From Agriotes lineatus (taxonomy: Eukaryota; Arthropoda; Insecta; Coleoptera; Elateridae), in NCBI GenBank assembly GCA_940337035.1, contig CALNHX010002816.1:62001-126000 (forward strand): a DNA stretch of 64,000 nucleotides, written 5' to 3'. Shown piece by piece: positions 43,857-55,049 of this stretch. Every line of letters begins with the position of its first letter. Position 1 is the stretch's first letter. The position numbers and the translations under genes are program-made. The notes beneath the pieces were generated by a model. It did not search any database. It was given only the letters and a program-made list of their open reading frames with translations, and was not told where the DNA came from.

Positions 43857-44229
43857 TTGTTCTAAAAATCAATTTTTCTTTTAAGAAGTAGTGTAAGCCT
43901 TGGTTAACGTGTGGCCATTTTATTGTGTAATATATTAACTACTCAAAACAAGATAACAAAATTCTTTCAAAATCTATGTCAACAGAAGCTGTATGTATGT
44001 ATTTGTATATATAAGAAAAGCAATATAAAATTTAAAAAGAAATTCTTATTTCTTATTATAAAATTATGCGCTACATTCAACCAATTTGATGGAGGTGATA
44101 TGACCAAATAACAGGGCGAAATAGCTGTACAAAAATAAAGTCACCATCTTTCTTAACCAGCTATCTTTCTTACGTTCGCTACCAAGCGGGGTACATTTAA
44201 CAGTTTTGGGGGCAAATTTTATTTAGATC
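43857..44229. other. No gene recognised
   Basis: AT-rich, ending in a block (CGCTACCAAGCGGGGTACATT at about 44178) that recurs near 45066 and 45420 (see the tandem repeat entry). Confidence 0.45.
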
Positions 44230-45435
44230 TGGGCTCTAGTTGAACAATAAAGTATATTAATGTTGTAATATTTACTTTGGTGTACTTTGAGTTGTTTGCA
44301 AATATTCTATCATTCATTTTATTAGTATTCGTATTATTATGGGCCTTTTACCTTTGACTAAATCAACCGCTGGAATATAATACGTCCCAAATATTTCTAG
44401 AATTGAACCGTGTCCAAAGTTATTTTAAGGGACTGGGGGTAGTTTTAAAATCTCCATGCGCCTGGTGGGCAGTTAGCGACCGATATTGTGCATGGGCAGA
44501 TGTTAAACCTGAGATAACCGACTGTGCGAACTCTGTGATTTTAACATGTTACCTGTGGTAAGTAATTAATATTATGTGAAGTAATAGACTGGATGAAGCA
44601 ATACGGTCTGTAATAAACACTAATACCTGAATGGCTTTGCAATGGATGCTGTATGTAGGTTTATTGTGCAGGCGAGTTGAATCACTCGGAACCCTCTTTA
44701 GTGCACTATGTGCCAGGGTTAGCGATCATCTGGAGATATGATTAATAACGCTTGATAAGCAATTATCAGTGCTCCAGAAAGCGCATCTAGATAGCATGCG
44801 ATGCTCGTTTTCTACAAGTGCCTTGTAATTTCGGTCTTTTGTGGCGGCGACAACTGTAGATGTATATCACACTGGCATCAGCTGTAATTATCCGTATTGC
44901 TGGATTTTACAGGCAGAACATCAGCGGTGTACTTGAAGATTTGTCCTGAGCGAGTTACTCTGCTAGACGCTGCGTGGGAATGCCGCGGGGGGGGGGGGCG
45001 CAAAACCCCCTGTAAGTATTATAATTTCGAACACGTACTGCTAGATGTCGTAATGTTTGTTTATTCGTGCCCGCTACTAAGCGGTGTACATTTGTACAGC
45101 AGTAACTTTTTGCATATTCTAAGACAGTTGTGAGGCAAATTTTACTTAGGTCTGGGTTCTAGTTAAATAATAAAATATATTAATAGTCACCTATAACCTT
45201 TATTTAAACTCTTATTGAAGAAAAACATTTAAAAATCCCGAAATGTAGCAACCGCCCGCTATCACGCGTAACTTATAGCATATTCTAAGAAAATGTTGGT
45301 GCAAATGATTAATTCGAGTTAAATGGAAAAGTATAGTAGTAGTCATTAGTAATCTATTAACTTTATTTAAACTGTTACTGAACAAAAACAAAATAGTTGC
45401 CCAAATTTAAAAATTGGCCGTTACCAAGCGGGGTA
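44178..45435 (+). repeat. CCAAGCGGGGTA repeat family, about 190-bp units
   Basis: CGCTACCAAGCGGGGTACAT (44178) recurs as CGCTACTAAGCGGTGTACAT (about 45070) and TTACCAAGCGGGGTA (45420). Between 45070 and 45420 two tandem units share GCATATTCTAAGA, CTTTATTTAAACT and GAACAAAAAC-like blocks. Repeat B copy 2 lies between the first and second occurrences. Confidence 0.55.
44230..45075 (+). repeat. Repeat B, copy 2
   Basis: Divergent direct copy of 32130-33002, including the terminal CCCTGTAAGTA (45008-45018). The region equivalent to the 185-codon frame of copy 1 carries stops here. It contains a G run at about 44986-44998. Confidence 0.7.
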
Positions 45436-46751
45436 TAGACGTACCTCGATATATTGTATCTAATATATTTTTCCTCCAAAATATACGTCAACACAAATAA
45501 CATGTAGGGAACTTGAAAACTGTAAATTACAATTATTCATAACTACAGAAGTCAACAAATTGTTTGGGGGGAAAATTGACAAAAAAACTGACAGAGCGGC
45601 AAATGTGGCATTATAAGTGTTAACTGATCAACACTAAAAAATTGCAGAAATACAATGCGTAGCTCATTCTACCCGAGTGTGAACCCACCCCGTAGGATGC
45701 TCGCACATTTGAAATAAGTTATTTGGCTAATATAGACTCTTGAAACGATCTGGAGATTTGATATGTAGACAACACAATAATGAGATATTTTATTCTAGGC
45801 TTAAACTTAGTCACCCCCTCTAGAAATATGAAGGCGGCTACACTATTGCGGACGATAAAACCGTGACACAGACACGCAGGCAGGTAGGATTACGTTTATA
45901 CATAAGGATTTTTAACAATATTGTAGTTTTTACTAATGGCTAAGTGTCTACGAGATTTTTATAATCGAAATATTTTCTAGAATGAAATATGGCGGAGGTA
46001 TTTTTAACTATGTATGTATAGTCTATCGCATGCAAATTCAAGCTTGCATGTTGCATCTATGTGACTATTATCAATTTACACGTTCCTCAACTATATTTAA
46101 CAAGTCGAACAGATGGGATTACGATAAACTTTTTTTTTAATGCGTTCTCCCCGGAAACATTAATCTGTCCTATTATTCTGGAAGCAACAAAACTACGTAA
46201 ACAGGTCTAGGAACCTGTAAACTGATTATACGTAAGCGTCGCTTTATATGAGATAGACTATACATGTACATTAATGTTTGTAGGTACGGCTGGAAATTTG
46301 TAAGTTAAGTTGAAAGAAAAACTATAGTCTTTCATCGTGAAGTTGTAGCAGCCAACTTGTTACGTTGGCCAATTCATTGCTAATGTTAACGTTTCGCTAC
46401 TGAAAACTGAAGTACCTTCTTCTAAAACATGTTAAGTTCCTTGCGTAACCCACTAGCAGTTGTACACATTAAGGACAATATTATCCGCGTTCTTCGTGAA
46501 ATATAACCAGAATTATGCGAAAGAGTCAATGAAAATTGGGTTTCTTGTACACTCGCTACACAACGAAGCCGTGGTAATCACTTAAACGATATTATTTTTC
46601 AAATTGAAAAAAACACAATACCTATCTAATATAGACTTTGTTTCCTTTCAATTTAAAAATCTATTGCACTTATTGGAAAACCATTTACAATCTATCTTAT
46701 CCAACACCTCCTAGTTATAAGGCTATTACTAGATCGATTTTAGACCTCTAA
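45436..46751. other. No gene recognised
   Basis: AT-rich non-coding DNA; nothing assignable. Confidence 0.5.
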
Positions 46752-46818
46752 AGTGACCCTTTATCCACTAGTGAGATAAAAACCACAAGCTACTAGTGGA
46801 TAAAGACCATGTCACTCA
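46752..46818. repeat. Short palindrome
   Basis: AGTGACCCTTTATCCACTAG (46752-46771) pairs with CTAGTGGATAAAGACCATGT and CACT (about 46795-46818). Foldback of roughly 24-bp arms directly before the next palindromic element. Confidence 0.65.
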
Positions 46819-46831
46819 CTACTACATTTTT

Positions 46832-46950
46832 GGTAGCACTGTCAAGCTATGTCAAATTCGATATTTGCAAGTTAAGCTTTGCGTCAGACTGTTTCAAATA
46901 ACAAACAAAGCCTAATCTGCAAACCTTGGATTTGACATGGACTCACAATA
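46832..46950. mobile_element. Palindromic MITE, GTTGGTGGCACTG family, divergent copy 3
   Basis: GGTAGCACTGTCAAGCTATG and TCAAATTCGATATTTGCAAG match the arm of copies 1 and 2. The right arm is a diverged complement (TGCAAACCTTGGATTTGACA). The loop carries TTTGCGTCAGACTG. Confidence 0.6.
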
Positions 46951-46959
46951 CACCTCAGT

Positions 46960-48660
46960 ATTTTAAATTATGGTAGTAAATCGAATAAAATATCCTCACG
47001 TGTTTGTTCGCTCAAATCCTTGAGATTCGTTTAAAATTAATCATTACATTTTATGTAGAGTACTCTTTAGGTGAAATGATTTTTTATGGTTTTAAGTTAA
47101 AATTCACTTCTAGACAATCCGAAAACTTCTCAAAACAAATAATTAACAAATTTAAGCTGTGCATAATTTCATTTATTAAAATGATACTTCAAAATTTATC
47201 GTTTTACTCATAAATTTGTCTTGGTAATAATTGTTTATATTAAAAAATTAAAATTAATTGTTATATGATATTACAAGTACTATTTAATTTATCAATGTCT
47301 GTTTTATAACTGAATTTGCCGATTTTTTAGTTTTACTGCTTCTAAAAGTAGAATATCTTTAAATGTAGTTCGGTATGTAGTATTTTTGATGTGTTGAAAT
47401 CGAATTATGTAACATATCTACTGCATGATCTGAAAGTGCTGTCTGAAGTCTTCCAATTTTATACCTTTAGGAAGGAATTCAGAGAACATAGTTTGTTGAT
47501 TGAGATGGCCAGGTTAATATGTTTGGTAGTTACTGACGGGTTGAAAATTTGTCGAGAGGATGTTTAAGGTGGTCAGGGTTGGAGTAAGGTATGTGAGCAA
47601 GAAGGCAAGACCAAATTTTCTTGTGTTAATAATTGTAACCTACGCTAACTCACATTAAAAACGAACATAGCTGATGACTTAGCATTTACATTATGATATC
47701 AAGGTCAATGTCTAAACTAGTTTGCATTTTTTGTTAATGCAACGTGACTTACTGGACTGGTTTTTAATTTTTAGAGGCTGCGTATACGTAGAACTAAATT
47801 TACAATTACGACTAGTCAAGATATTGCAGCGCGATCTAAAATAAATCAGGAAATGCTACGTTTATATTAAAAAGTATGCCGCAAGGATGACTATTATGTT
47901 AAACTAAATGATATATATTGTTTCCTAAAATTTACTTAATTTATGTACAGTTAAACGTTATGTTGGGAAGTTATTGTTTTGTTTGTCTAATGTAGATCGC
48001 ATTGCAATTATTATAATTTATTTGATTTTAATCTTGTCTTCTGTTTTATCTTTAATAAATCATAAAATATCTTTTTGAAGATGTTATGGTTTTTAAAGGT
48101 ATTTCTAAATTGTTTGTTTTAAGTGCATTTTCTATCTTTTCGGGTAGCTTAGGTATGAAGAAAATTGTTATATAAATTTGGTTTTCTTTTTGCTGATTGT
48201 TAAATTCTTTATTTAAAGAAGAATTTTTAACGATTAATAAACATCTCATATAATTAATGCTTCATTTTGTATACATCACCTAACAACGCGCTTTTCACAA
48301 CAATAAAAAGAGACTCCGGGCAAAAGTTCATGTCCCCTTTTAAAATAATGGAGTAGGTTTTGAAGTTTGATGTTTCTTGAAAAATAATACGTACGACAAA
48401 CCAGTAAACGTAAAATCAGTAGCAATAAAACGCGTTTTCGTAATGTTTCTAAAGAACGAATTGTAAAAATTGTTGAAAATACTGTGTCAAAATCTGTTAA
48501 CTGTTAACTACAGAAGTTCGATTTTGAAACACTCTAATCAATTTTGTAAAACACGACACTGCGTTTTTTCTGAATCGACGTCATCTAAAGAACACAGAGG
48601 TACTTGGCTGATTGGGAATTCAATATAAAAATTGTTGACAATTACAACGAAAGCGTAATA
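46960..48660. other. No gene recognised
   Basis: Very AT-rich; only low-complexity chance frames. Confidence 0.5.
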
Positions 48661-48668
48661 AAAACTAT

Positions 48669-48980
48669 GTGGCCAAAATAATCCAGGGCAAGTATTACCA
48701 CGAATTTAATCGTTCATGGATTCCATTTAATGAATTTAAAGGGGCACGAGATGCACGTGATGCAAAAAAGAGTTTCAATCTACTCTTAATCCAGACAGAA
48801 GAAAAAAATGATAGTGGCTTTAAGCGAATTCGACATTTACAAAATGATGAAGATACTCCTGACGGTCTTCAAAAACGTTTTTGCCATATTGCTGCAAACC
48901 TACCGGCGAGGAGGGGTTCTGTTGACTTTTATTTGTGTTCTGTAATTGAATTGTTTATTATTTTTGATCCACACAAATAA
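48669..48980 (+). CDS. Open stretch of unknown nature before the Penelope fragment
   Basis: 103 codons are open, ending TAA at 48978-48980 within an AATAAA. The translation has mixed composition (FKRIRHLQNDEDTPDGLQ). The only early initiators are non-ATG. No family recognised. It might be a decayed piece of a retroelement or chance. Confidence 0.15.
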   Translation: MAKIIQGKYYHEFNRSWIPFNEFKGARDARDAKKSFNLLLIQTEEKNDSGFKRIRHLQNDEDTPDGLQKRFCHIAANLPARRGSVDFYLCSVIELFIIFDPHK

Positions 48981-49099
48981 AAATATTGTGATTTACTTTT
49001 AACTCAAGCTTGATTTCCACTCCGAAATCAAAGGAATTTGACATTATAAAGCCAACCTCTTGTGTATTTACACACAAACATAAATGAAGTAAAAAACTT

Positions 49100-49490
49100 T
49101 TCAAAAAATATCCTACAACTTACCAATATCGATGAAACACAAAAACGGTAAAAGACACAAAAAGACTAACAAGACAAAACAGAAGCACCATCAAATGAAG
49201 AGGACACAAAGAAGAAAATAAAAACCCTACACAGACTTTCCAAAACGAAAACAATACTACTAAAACAATTACATGATAATAATTACACAAATCTACAAGA
49301 ATATAAACACCTCATCTGTTATAACAAAACACTTCCATTAATCGATAGACTTCCTAAACTACATAAATCTAACACACCTTTAAGATCAATAGTAGCATCA
49401 CAACGGCTTCTACTTATAAATTATCTAAATTTCCTTCAAAATCGTATCCAACATAACAAACAAAAATTAATGAAGCATTGAAAATTCTTG
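49100..49490 (+). pseudogene. Penelope-like reverse transcriptase fragment
   Basis: The frame starting at GAAGAGGAC (about 49198) reads through LHDNNYTNLQEYKHLICYN, LPLIDRLPKLHKSNTPLR and SIVASQRLLL and ends TGA at about 49482. In Penelope RTs an EY..L......P..YGLPKiHK...PLRPIVS block opens the RT, so the order and spacing fit. Only this N-terminal part is present; the catalytic YVDD part is missing. It is more diverged than, and different from, the neighbouring PLE. Confidence 0.75.
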
Positions 49491-49742
49491 GCCTTTTAAC
49501 AAATTTATCGATAATACTTTTGTTTTCTTGTTTCCTTAGGCGCAATATCCATATATTCTGTTATGGTATTGGTACAGGGGTATAAAATTAGATTAATAAG
49601 GTTAAAAGAATACAGTACTAAAAATTACAAATATAAATTTAAGTTTGAAATTGATAAAACACTGCTGGAGCTTGTGGTTTGAAATATCACAATTTGTTAA
49701 AACCCTTCACCACACAAATATTTAACAACTGCTAAATAAGTA

Positions 49743-49769
49743 TTCTGACAGCCAAGCTGCCATCATCAG
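49743..49769 (-). ncRNA. Hammerhead ribozyme-like core in the PLE terminal region
   Basis: On the minus strand, CTGATGA (49769-49763) is followed by a 7-bp stem with a TTG loop (TGGCAGC/GCTGTCA, 49762-49746) and then GAA (49745-49743). This is the C3-A9, stem II, G12-A14 arrangement of hammerhead ribozymes, which PLE terminal repeats are known to carry. Stems I and III are not convincing in this copy: only TAGC can pair upstream and downstream, and position 15.1 is not the usual A. It is probably a degenerate motif. Confidence 0.4.
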
Positions 49770-50035
49770 TAGCTATGAAACTTACACAGCAAAATGGCAA
49801 CGATATGCTCGTGACCAAATCACAAATTGAAGTGAGTGATTCCCGCGCATTTTACAGCTATTTATACTCTCTGACTCGGAGGCCGTGGCCGAGGGCCAAT
49901 TAACATGGCCGATGGTCGATTTTACTTCAACAAATCATACAAGATGGAGGAAGGTATAGGTCCGTCATCTTTGTTCAAAAGTTTATCATCTTGGTTCTTA
50001 AAAATGGTCAAACTTTCAAAAGAATTTAGTTGAAG

Positions 50036-50563
50036 TTCACGCCTTTACAATTTTTAGGTCATCTTCCTTTATACTATGACCCGTTTTGCAAATATGTTGG
50101 GCAATACTCGATTTTTCGAATCTGTTGTATCTAAAATGAGCTATATGCTCTTTAAACTTAGTACCAAAATCACGACGTGTTTGCCCAATATATGTAGAAT
50201 CACAATGGGAACATTTAATTTCGTAAATTCCAGATCTCTCAAAGTCCTCAGTTTGTCTTTTGGATTTCCCAACAAATTTCTAATAGTGTTGTTTGAACCA
50301 TACACAACTTTAGGGCCCAATTCTTTAAAAATGTTTGCTAGGCCCTTTGTAGCCGGGTGAAACGGAATTTTGATGTACTTGGGTCCTTCACTTCTAAGAC
50401 TGACGAGAATTGTGGAATTTCGAACGTGCAATTTTGTTTTTTGTTTCCTAATCAAATTGTCGATAATTTTAGAAGGGAAACCATTGTACACAGCGATGCT
50501 TTTTATGATCTGAAGTTCAGTGGTATATCGATCTTTGTTTAAAAGAAAGTTTAACAGTTGCAA
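50036..50563 (-). pseudogene. PLE GIY-YIG endonuclease and linker
   Basis: One frame (50563 to about 50235) reads the linker, including KLHVRNSTILVSLRSEGPKY and PFHPATKGLANIFKELGP. A frameshift near 50235 leads into GIYEIKCSHCDSTYIGQT, where GIY (50231-50223) and YIG (50192-50184) are the two hallmark motifs. This continues to a stop near 50036 with KSSIAQHICKTGHSI. A CxxC pair (CSHC), typical of PLE endonucleases, precedes YIG. In PLEs this domain cuts the genomic target to prime reverse transcription. Confidence 0.82.
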
Positions 50564-50667
50564 CTTATTTTTATTTCTTATTACTAAGGTATCTAGAAAT
50601 GGAGTTGTCCTTCGTTTTCCATTTCATATGTGAATTTTATGCTAGGAAATTTGGAATTTAACTAATT

Positions 50668-51372
50668 TCAAAAATTATCAATACTACATTTAGATAAATT
50701 CAAGACATCAAAAATATCGTCCACATACCTAAACCAAATCCTTAGGAAATACTCTGTGTTATTCTTAAATTCAGTTTCGAATTTTGTCATCAAAAGGTTG
50801 GCAACGAAAGGGGAAAGGCTGTTTCCCATTGCTGTTCCTTCGTGCTGTTGATAGAATTTTCCATCTATTTGAAAGCAATTCTGGGACATACAATGTGTAG
50901 TTAATCTAACTAGCTCGTCAATTTTGTTTCAATCCCAATTATTATACGTAATTAATTTCCGCAGATATATCATAGTTTGTGAGACTGGTACGCTTGGAAA
51001 TAAAGAACAGACATCAAATGAAACTAGAAACTCGCTTTCACCAAGTTCCAAATCTTTAATTTTATTTATAAACTCCAACGAGTCTTCGACCGAAAAATAG
51101 TTTTGGAAGTTTCTAAATTCATTTGTTAACCATTTAGATAGAAGGTAAGTCGGGGAGTTGTTATCAGAAACAATAGGTCTCACCGTTTTGCGTGGCTTAA
51201 GTATCTTAGGTAAACAATAAATTTTTGACATTTCTGGATTAGAAGGAGTCAGCTTATATCTATGGGCTGGAGTAATAAGTGTGGGACAGGTCTTCATCAC
51301 ACCCTGTGTTTTAACAATCATGCTCCTTAGGGGAGGCTTTTTCAATGCTTTGTAGGGTCCATTGTTAAGCAA
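50668..51372 (-). pseudogene. PLE reverse transcriptase
   Basis: There are two open segments. 51372-50929 carries MSKIYCLPKILKP, VRPIVSDNNSPTYLLSKWL and FLVSFDVCSLFPSVP, with the first catalytic Asp in SFDV. 50889-50668 carries HEGTAMGNSLSPFVANLLM and the catalytic FRYVDDIF (YVDD at 50727-50716). A stop near 50926 separates them. These are the standard PLE RT blocks, with TAMGNSLSP equivalent to the QG block of other RTs. The protein is broken and not functional. Confidence 0.88.
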
Positions 51373-51437
51373 TGTACCTACTCTATCAAAATAGTCCTAT
51401 TTATCTAAAATAACAATCTTATTACCTTTGTTAGCCT

Positions 51438-51716
51438 TTAGATAAAACATCCCTTGTGGCGCAATACCTTAATAAGTATATGGTCTTTTTTAATCGATTC
51501 AGTGATTTCAACTTTTCTATCTCTCACGTTTTCCGAAATTTTAATTTTGCAAGCTCTTCTAATGAATTCTTTATACTGTTCATCTAAAGTGACAATTGAA
51601 CTTTCGATACCGGCAACGATATCTTCTAAAGGTGGTTTAGTATGACCTAAATTGAATTTTAAATAGAAAAGCCAATTCGTCCTTATTAAAGGATTCTGAC
51701 GACTCTTTTTTAACAA
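51438..51716 (-). pseudogene. PLE N-terminal region before RT
   Basis: The 92-codon segment contains NLGHTKPPLEDIVAGIES and a basic C-terminal half, resembling the helical region before the RT in PLEs. It is separated from the RT segment by about 65 bp with stops. The segment ends at the junction with the inverted copy. Confidence 0.6.
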
Positions 51717-51724
51717 TTAAATCC

Positions 51725-52390
51725 TAATCTACTCCTTGGGCAAATTTTAAAGATGTGTACAATGGTTTCCCTTCTAAAATTATCGACAATTTGATTAGGA
51801 AACAAAAAACAAAATTGCACGTTCGAAAATCCACAACTCTCGTCAGTCTTAGAAGTGAAGGACCCAAGTACATCAAAATTCCGTTTCACCCGGCTACAAA
51901 GAGCCTAGCAAACATATTTAAAGAATCGGGCCATAGAGTTGTGTATGGTTCAAACAATAATATTAAAAATTACTTGGGAAATCCAAAAGACAAACTGAGG
52001 ACTTTAGAGAGATCTGGAATTTACGAAACTAAATGTTCCCCCATAGTAATTCTACATATATTGGGCAAACACGTCGTAATTTTGGTACTAGGTTTATAGA
52101 GCATATAGCTCATTTTAGACTCAACAGATTCGAAAAATCGAGTATTGCCCAATATATTTACGAAACGGGTCATACTATAAAAGAGGATGACCTAAAATTG
52201 TAAAGGCGTTAACTTCAACAAAGCAACTAAATTATTTTGAAAGCTTGGCCATTTTTAAGAACCGAGATAATTAACGTTTGAACAAAGACGGTGGACCTAT
52301 ACCTTCCTCCATCTTGTATGATTTGTTGAAGTAAAATTGACCATCGGCTATGTTAATTGGCCCTTGTCCAAGCCCTACGAGTCAAACAGT
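51725..52390 (+). mobile_element. Inverted partial PLE copy (3' half)
   Basis: On the plus strand this repeats the linker and GIY-YIG of the minus copy. PSKIIDNLIRKQKTKLHVRK and PFHPATKSLANIFKESG are in one frame at 51755-52030, then GIYETKCS, a frameshift at a C run near 52040, and YIGQTRRNFG with KSSIAQYIYETGHTIKED. Similarity to the other copy continues to GACCATCGGC...TTAATTGGCCC and fades near 52390. The two copies form an inverted pair of roughly 0.65 kb, an arrangement common in PLEs. Confidence 0.85.
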
Positions 52391-53970
52391 TAAAATGGAT
52401 ATCAAAATTATTAAAATGTGGTTGGCAAAGAAAGGAAATAGAATTTAAAATTTAATTAAATGAAGCTACATAAGAAACAGTAGGATTTTAACATAATTTA
52501 ATATATCTGAAATGAAAAGGGAAATTAATGGCAAATACTTATTCGAAATATACTATTTAACATAGTGGATATTTGACATATAATACAGCTTCTATAGTGT
52601 GTTGGACTGTGAAATAATATAAGTTAGATCACTTAGGAGCTTTTTATTGATTAGTATGTAAAAATTTTATAACAAAAATGGTGTAATACAATTTGTATCG
52701 TTTGAAAACTGGTTTGAAGTGTCAGTTAACATATGTATGAGTTGTCATAAAAATAAAAAAATCAAATTTCAGAATATAAGCAATCTAGATTATAAAAAAT
52801 CCGACCTTTTTTTCAGCCAAGTTTTTATAACGAAGCTAGCAGTTAATAATTTTGGTAATCCAGAATTAAATAGGGCAAATGAGTTAATTAAAATTCAATT
52901 TTAAAAAGAATTGATTGAGAATAAAATAAAGTAAAGGTTTAAGTCAATTATAAAACAACAAAGGCGTTACAACGTGGTAGAGTCACCGTAACATGAATGG
53001 CGCCCAAAGTGGAGCTATCACCTTAACAATACTAATATATCAATTAACTTTGCATTAAAAGCAGTTGAAAGGAATTTTTCTATTTTTTCTATTTGAATGT
53101 TCTACTTCCGATAACAGATTAAGGTGAGTGGGAATCAAATGCAAGTTGAGAGAATCCTCTAAATTAGATGCATGCGATGTAGTTAACACGTGAAGTTGGT
53201 TATACTATTTTAGTTCGATGAAGTCTATTGAAAAAAGTAGTGACATTTGTGTTAACTAAACAAATGTTGGGTCCCCTATAGTGTTACACAACACTATTTA
53301 GCAAAATCCATCTACAACGTGTGACATCGTTCTCAACTGGTAAATACAGTAAATCAGGTATATAATAATTCTCAACAATTTACATTTTCCAGTCTGCTTT
53401 ATTTCTAAAAAATATATACTTTCCAAAATACATAAAAATTGCACATTAAATTAATTTAACAAACTCTGTAAAACATGCTCTGGGTTACTGTTCCAATAAG
53501 ATCATGTTTTCGCAAATAATATACTTTTATGTGGTATGTATTGCAGAGAAATAGATTTGTGGTGCCGTAAGTGTTTTCTGATGTACCCCTGGTAATCTAT
53601 AACCCTCTACACTGTGCATAACACCTAGTTAACAATTGATTTTATTTTTATGTTGGTCGATTAGTTAGTTAACAGGTACTCGTAACTCGTGGACCTTAAA
53701 TGTCCTTATAACCCACGTAACTATAAGTTATTTGTTTAAGTAAACGCACATGTACACCCACACATAGATGAAATATAAAACGCCATGAACGCAGTACAGC
53801 TACCGTAAAACTAATTTAAAAACAAATTGCTCCCTTTTTCTTTTTCAAGTTGGACACAGTCTAAGAGACATTTTCTGTTCTCTTTTTTTTTAATAATGTA
53901 TTAATATCATTACTACTACTTAGTCAGTGCGAGAAAAGATTGACGATCAGAAAGAAAATCACGATCATCC
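52391..53970. other. No gene recognised
   Basis: AT-rich non-coding DNA with no visible repeats. Confidence 0.5.
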
Positions 53971-53972
53971 GT

Positions 53973-54136
53973 GTAACCTAGGGGTTTGTTTTGTCAACCC
54001 CCTGGTTATCAGTTTTACGTGCTGCCACGATGGTGTGATATAGGGGTTGATTCCAACCCGTATATCACTAATTGCCCTTACGGGTCAAAATCTCATCTTC
54101 TGACCACTGTGCGGTAACTTAGGGGTTGTAAGTTAC
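53973..54136. repeat. Cluster of three related stem-loops
   Basis: Three hairpins share a 5' arm of consensus GTRAYNTAGGGGTT: 53973-54009 (GTAACCTAGGGGTT with AACCCCCTGGTTAT), 54035-54068 (GTGATATAGGGGTTG with CAACCCGTATATCAC) and 54114-54136 (GTAACTT with AAGTTAC around AGGGGTTGT). The AGGGGTT starts are 62 and 79 bp apart. Smaller foldbacks (CCACGATGGTG, CCCTTACGGG) lie between them. Function unknown. Confidence 0.7.
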
Positions 54137-55049
54137 TAGTTATGGTTAAATAAAACTCCCACCAAAGAATAAATAACTTATATTAAAAGAACTTAAAAAT
54201 TTGGATCAAGTACAAATTAATTTTACACTATCTGGTCAATGGTTAATTAACTGTAGCTTCGTAAATATGATTGATTAAAATTATGCTTAATTTTTATGAC
54301 ATCAATTTACTTTGGAAGGAATAGAATAAATCTAGCGGCGGCCCTTTGAGTTGGTTAATATAAAATAACAACAATTACGTCTGACCTGTTTCTCCTGCGT
54401 TGGCTACTTCCCCTTGATTTGATTATTTAGTTTAAACGGCGCGACCGTGTTCAGTTATAATAATTTAAATATGTTCGGCTAGATTTTAGATCCCCTGGTT
54501 GGCAATCCTTGAATTTTGAGTGGCTTGTCACATGCACTAGTCACATAACGATTTGAATATAACTTTCAATTTTGACTTAGGTTGTTTCGCCCGGCTCGCG
54601 GCATGGCGCCGGGACGCGGTCGCCCGAAACGGCTTTTGCCGGTGATTAGTTATTATCTCGCGGGATACGGGAAGAACTGACTGTCCAGTTCGCGTTCCCC
54701 AAAAGGTAATTTTCTTTCGGGACAAAAACGAATGTCTTTCGTACTCTCCCGTTTTGCAAGATAGCATTTTGAATTAGAACTCGCGGATTCTTGGATTTGC
54801 AATGTTGCATTTCTCACGCGGATTTGCCTGAATGTCAATTCGACAATTCTCTATTCTCTGAATTACCGGCACCGGATGTAATTCAATACTTTGTGCTTAT
54901 TGTATTATAACGTTTTGCGTTCTTACCAACTGGAACTTTTGCATTCGCTATGAATTTAATCTATGCAGGATCGGCTTTGATTTATTCTTTTCTTTCGACA
55001 ACTTAAAGTTTATAAGTCTTATAATTACAAACGCAATTTGTTGCGGGTT
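54137..55049. other. No gene recognised
   Basis: AT-rich, with a GC-rich patch at 54580-54670 (GGCTCGCGGCATGGCGCCGG) where overlapping minus frames occur. No family recognised. Confidence 0.45.

Larger units (their letters stand above)
49650..51724 (-). mobile_element. Penelope-like element (PLE), minus strand, degenerate
   Basis: On the minus strand the order is an N-terminal region (51438-51716), RT (50668-51372), a linker and a GIY-YIG endonuclease (about 50036-50563), then a non-coding terminal region with a hammerhead-like motif at 49743-49769. This RT plus GIY-YIG order defines PLEs. Several stops and frameshifts break the frame. An inverted copy of its 3' half follows at 51725-52390. 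Exact ends are not resolved. Confidence 0.88.
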
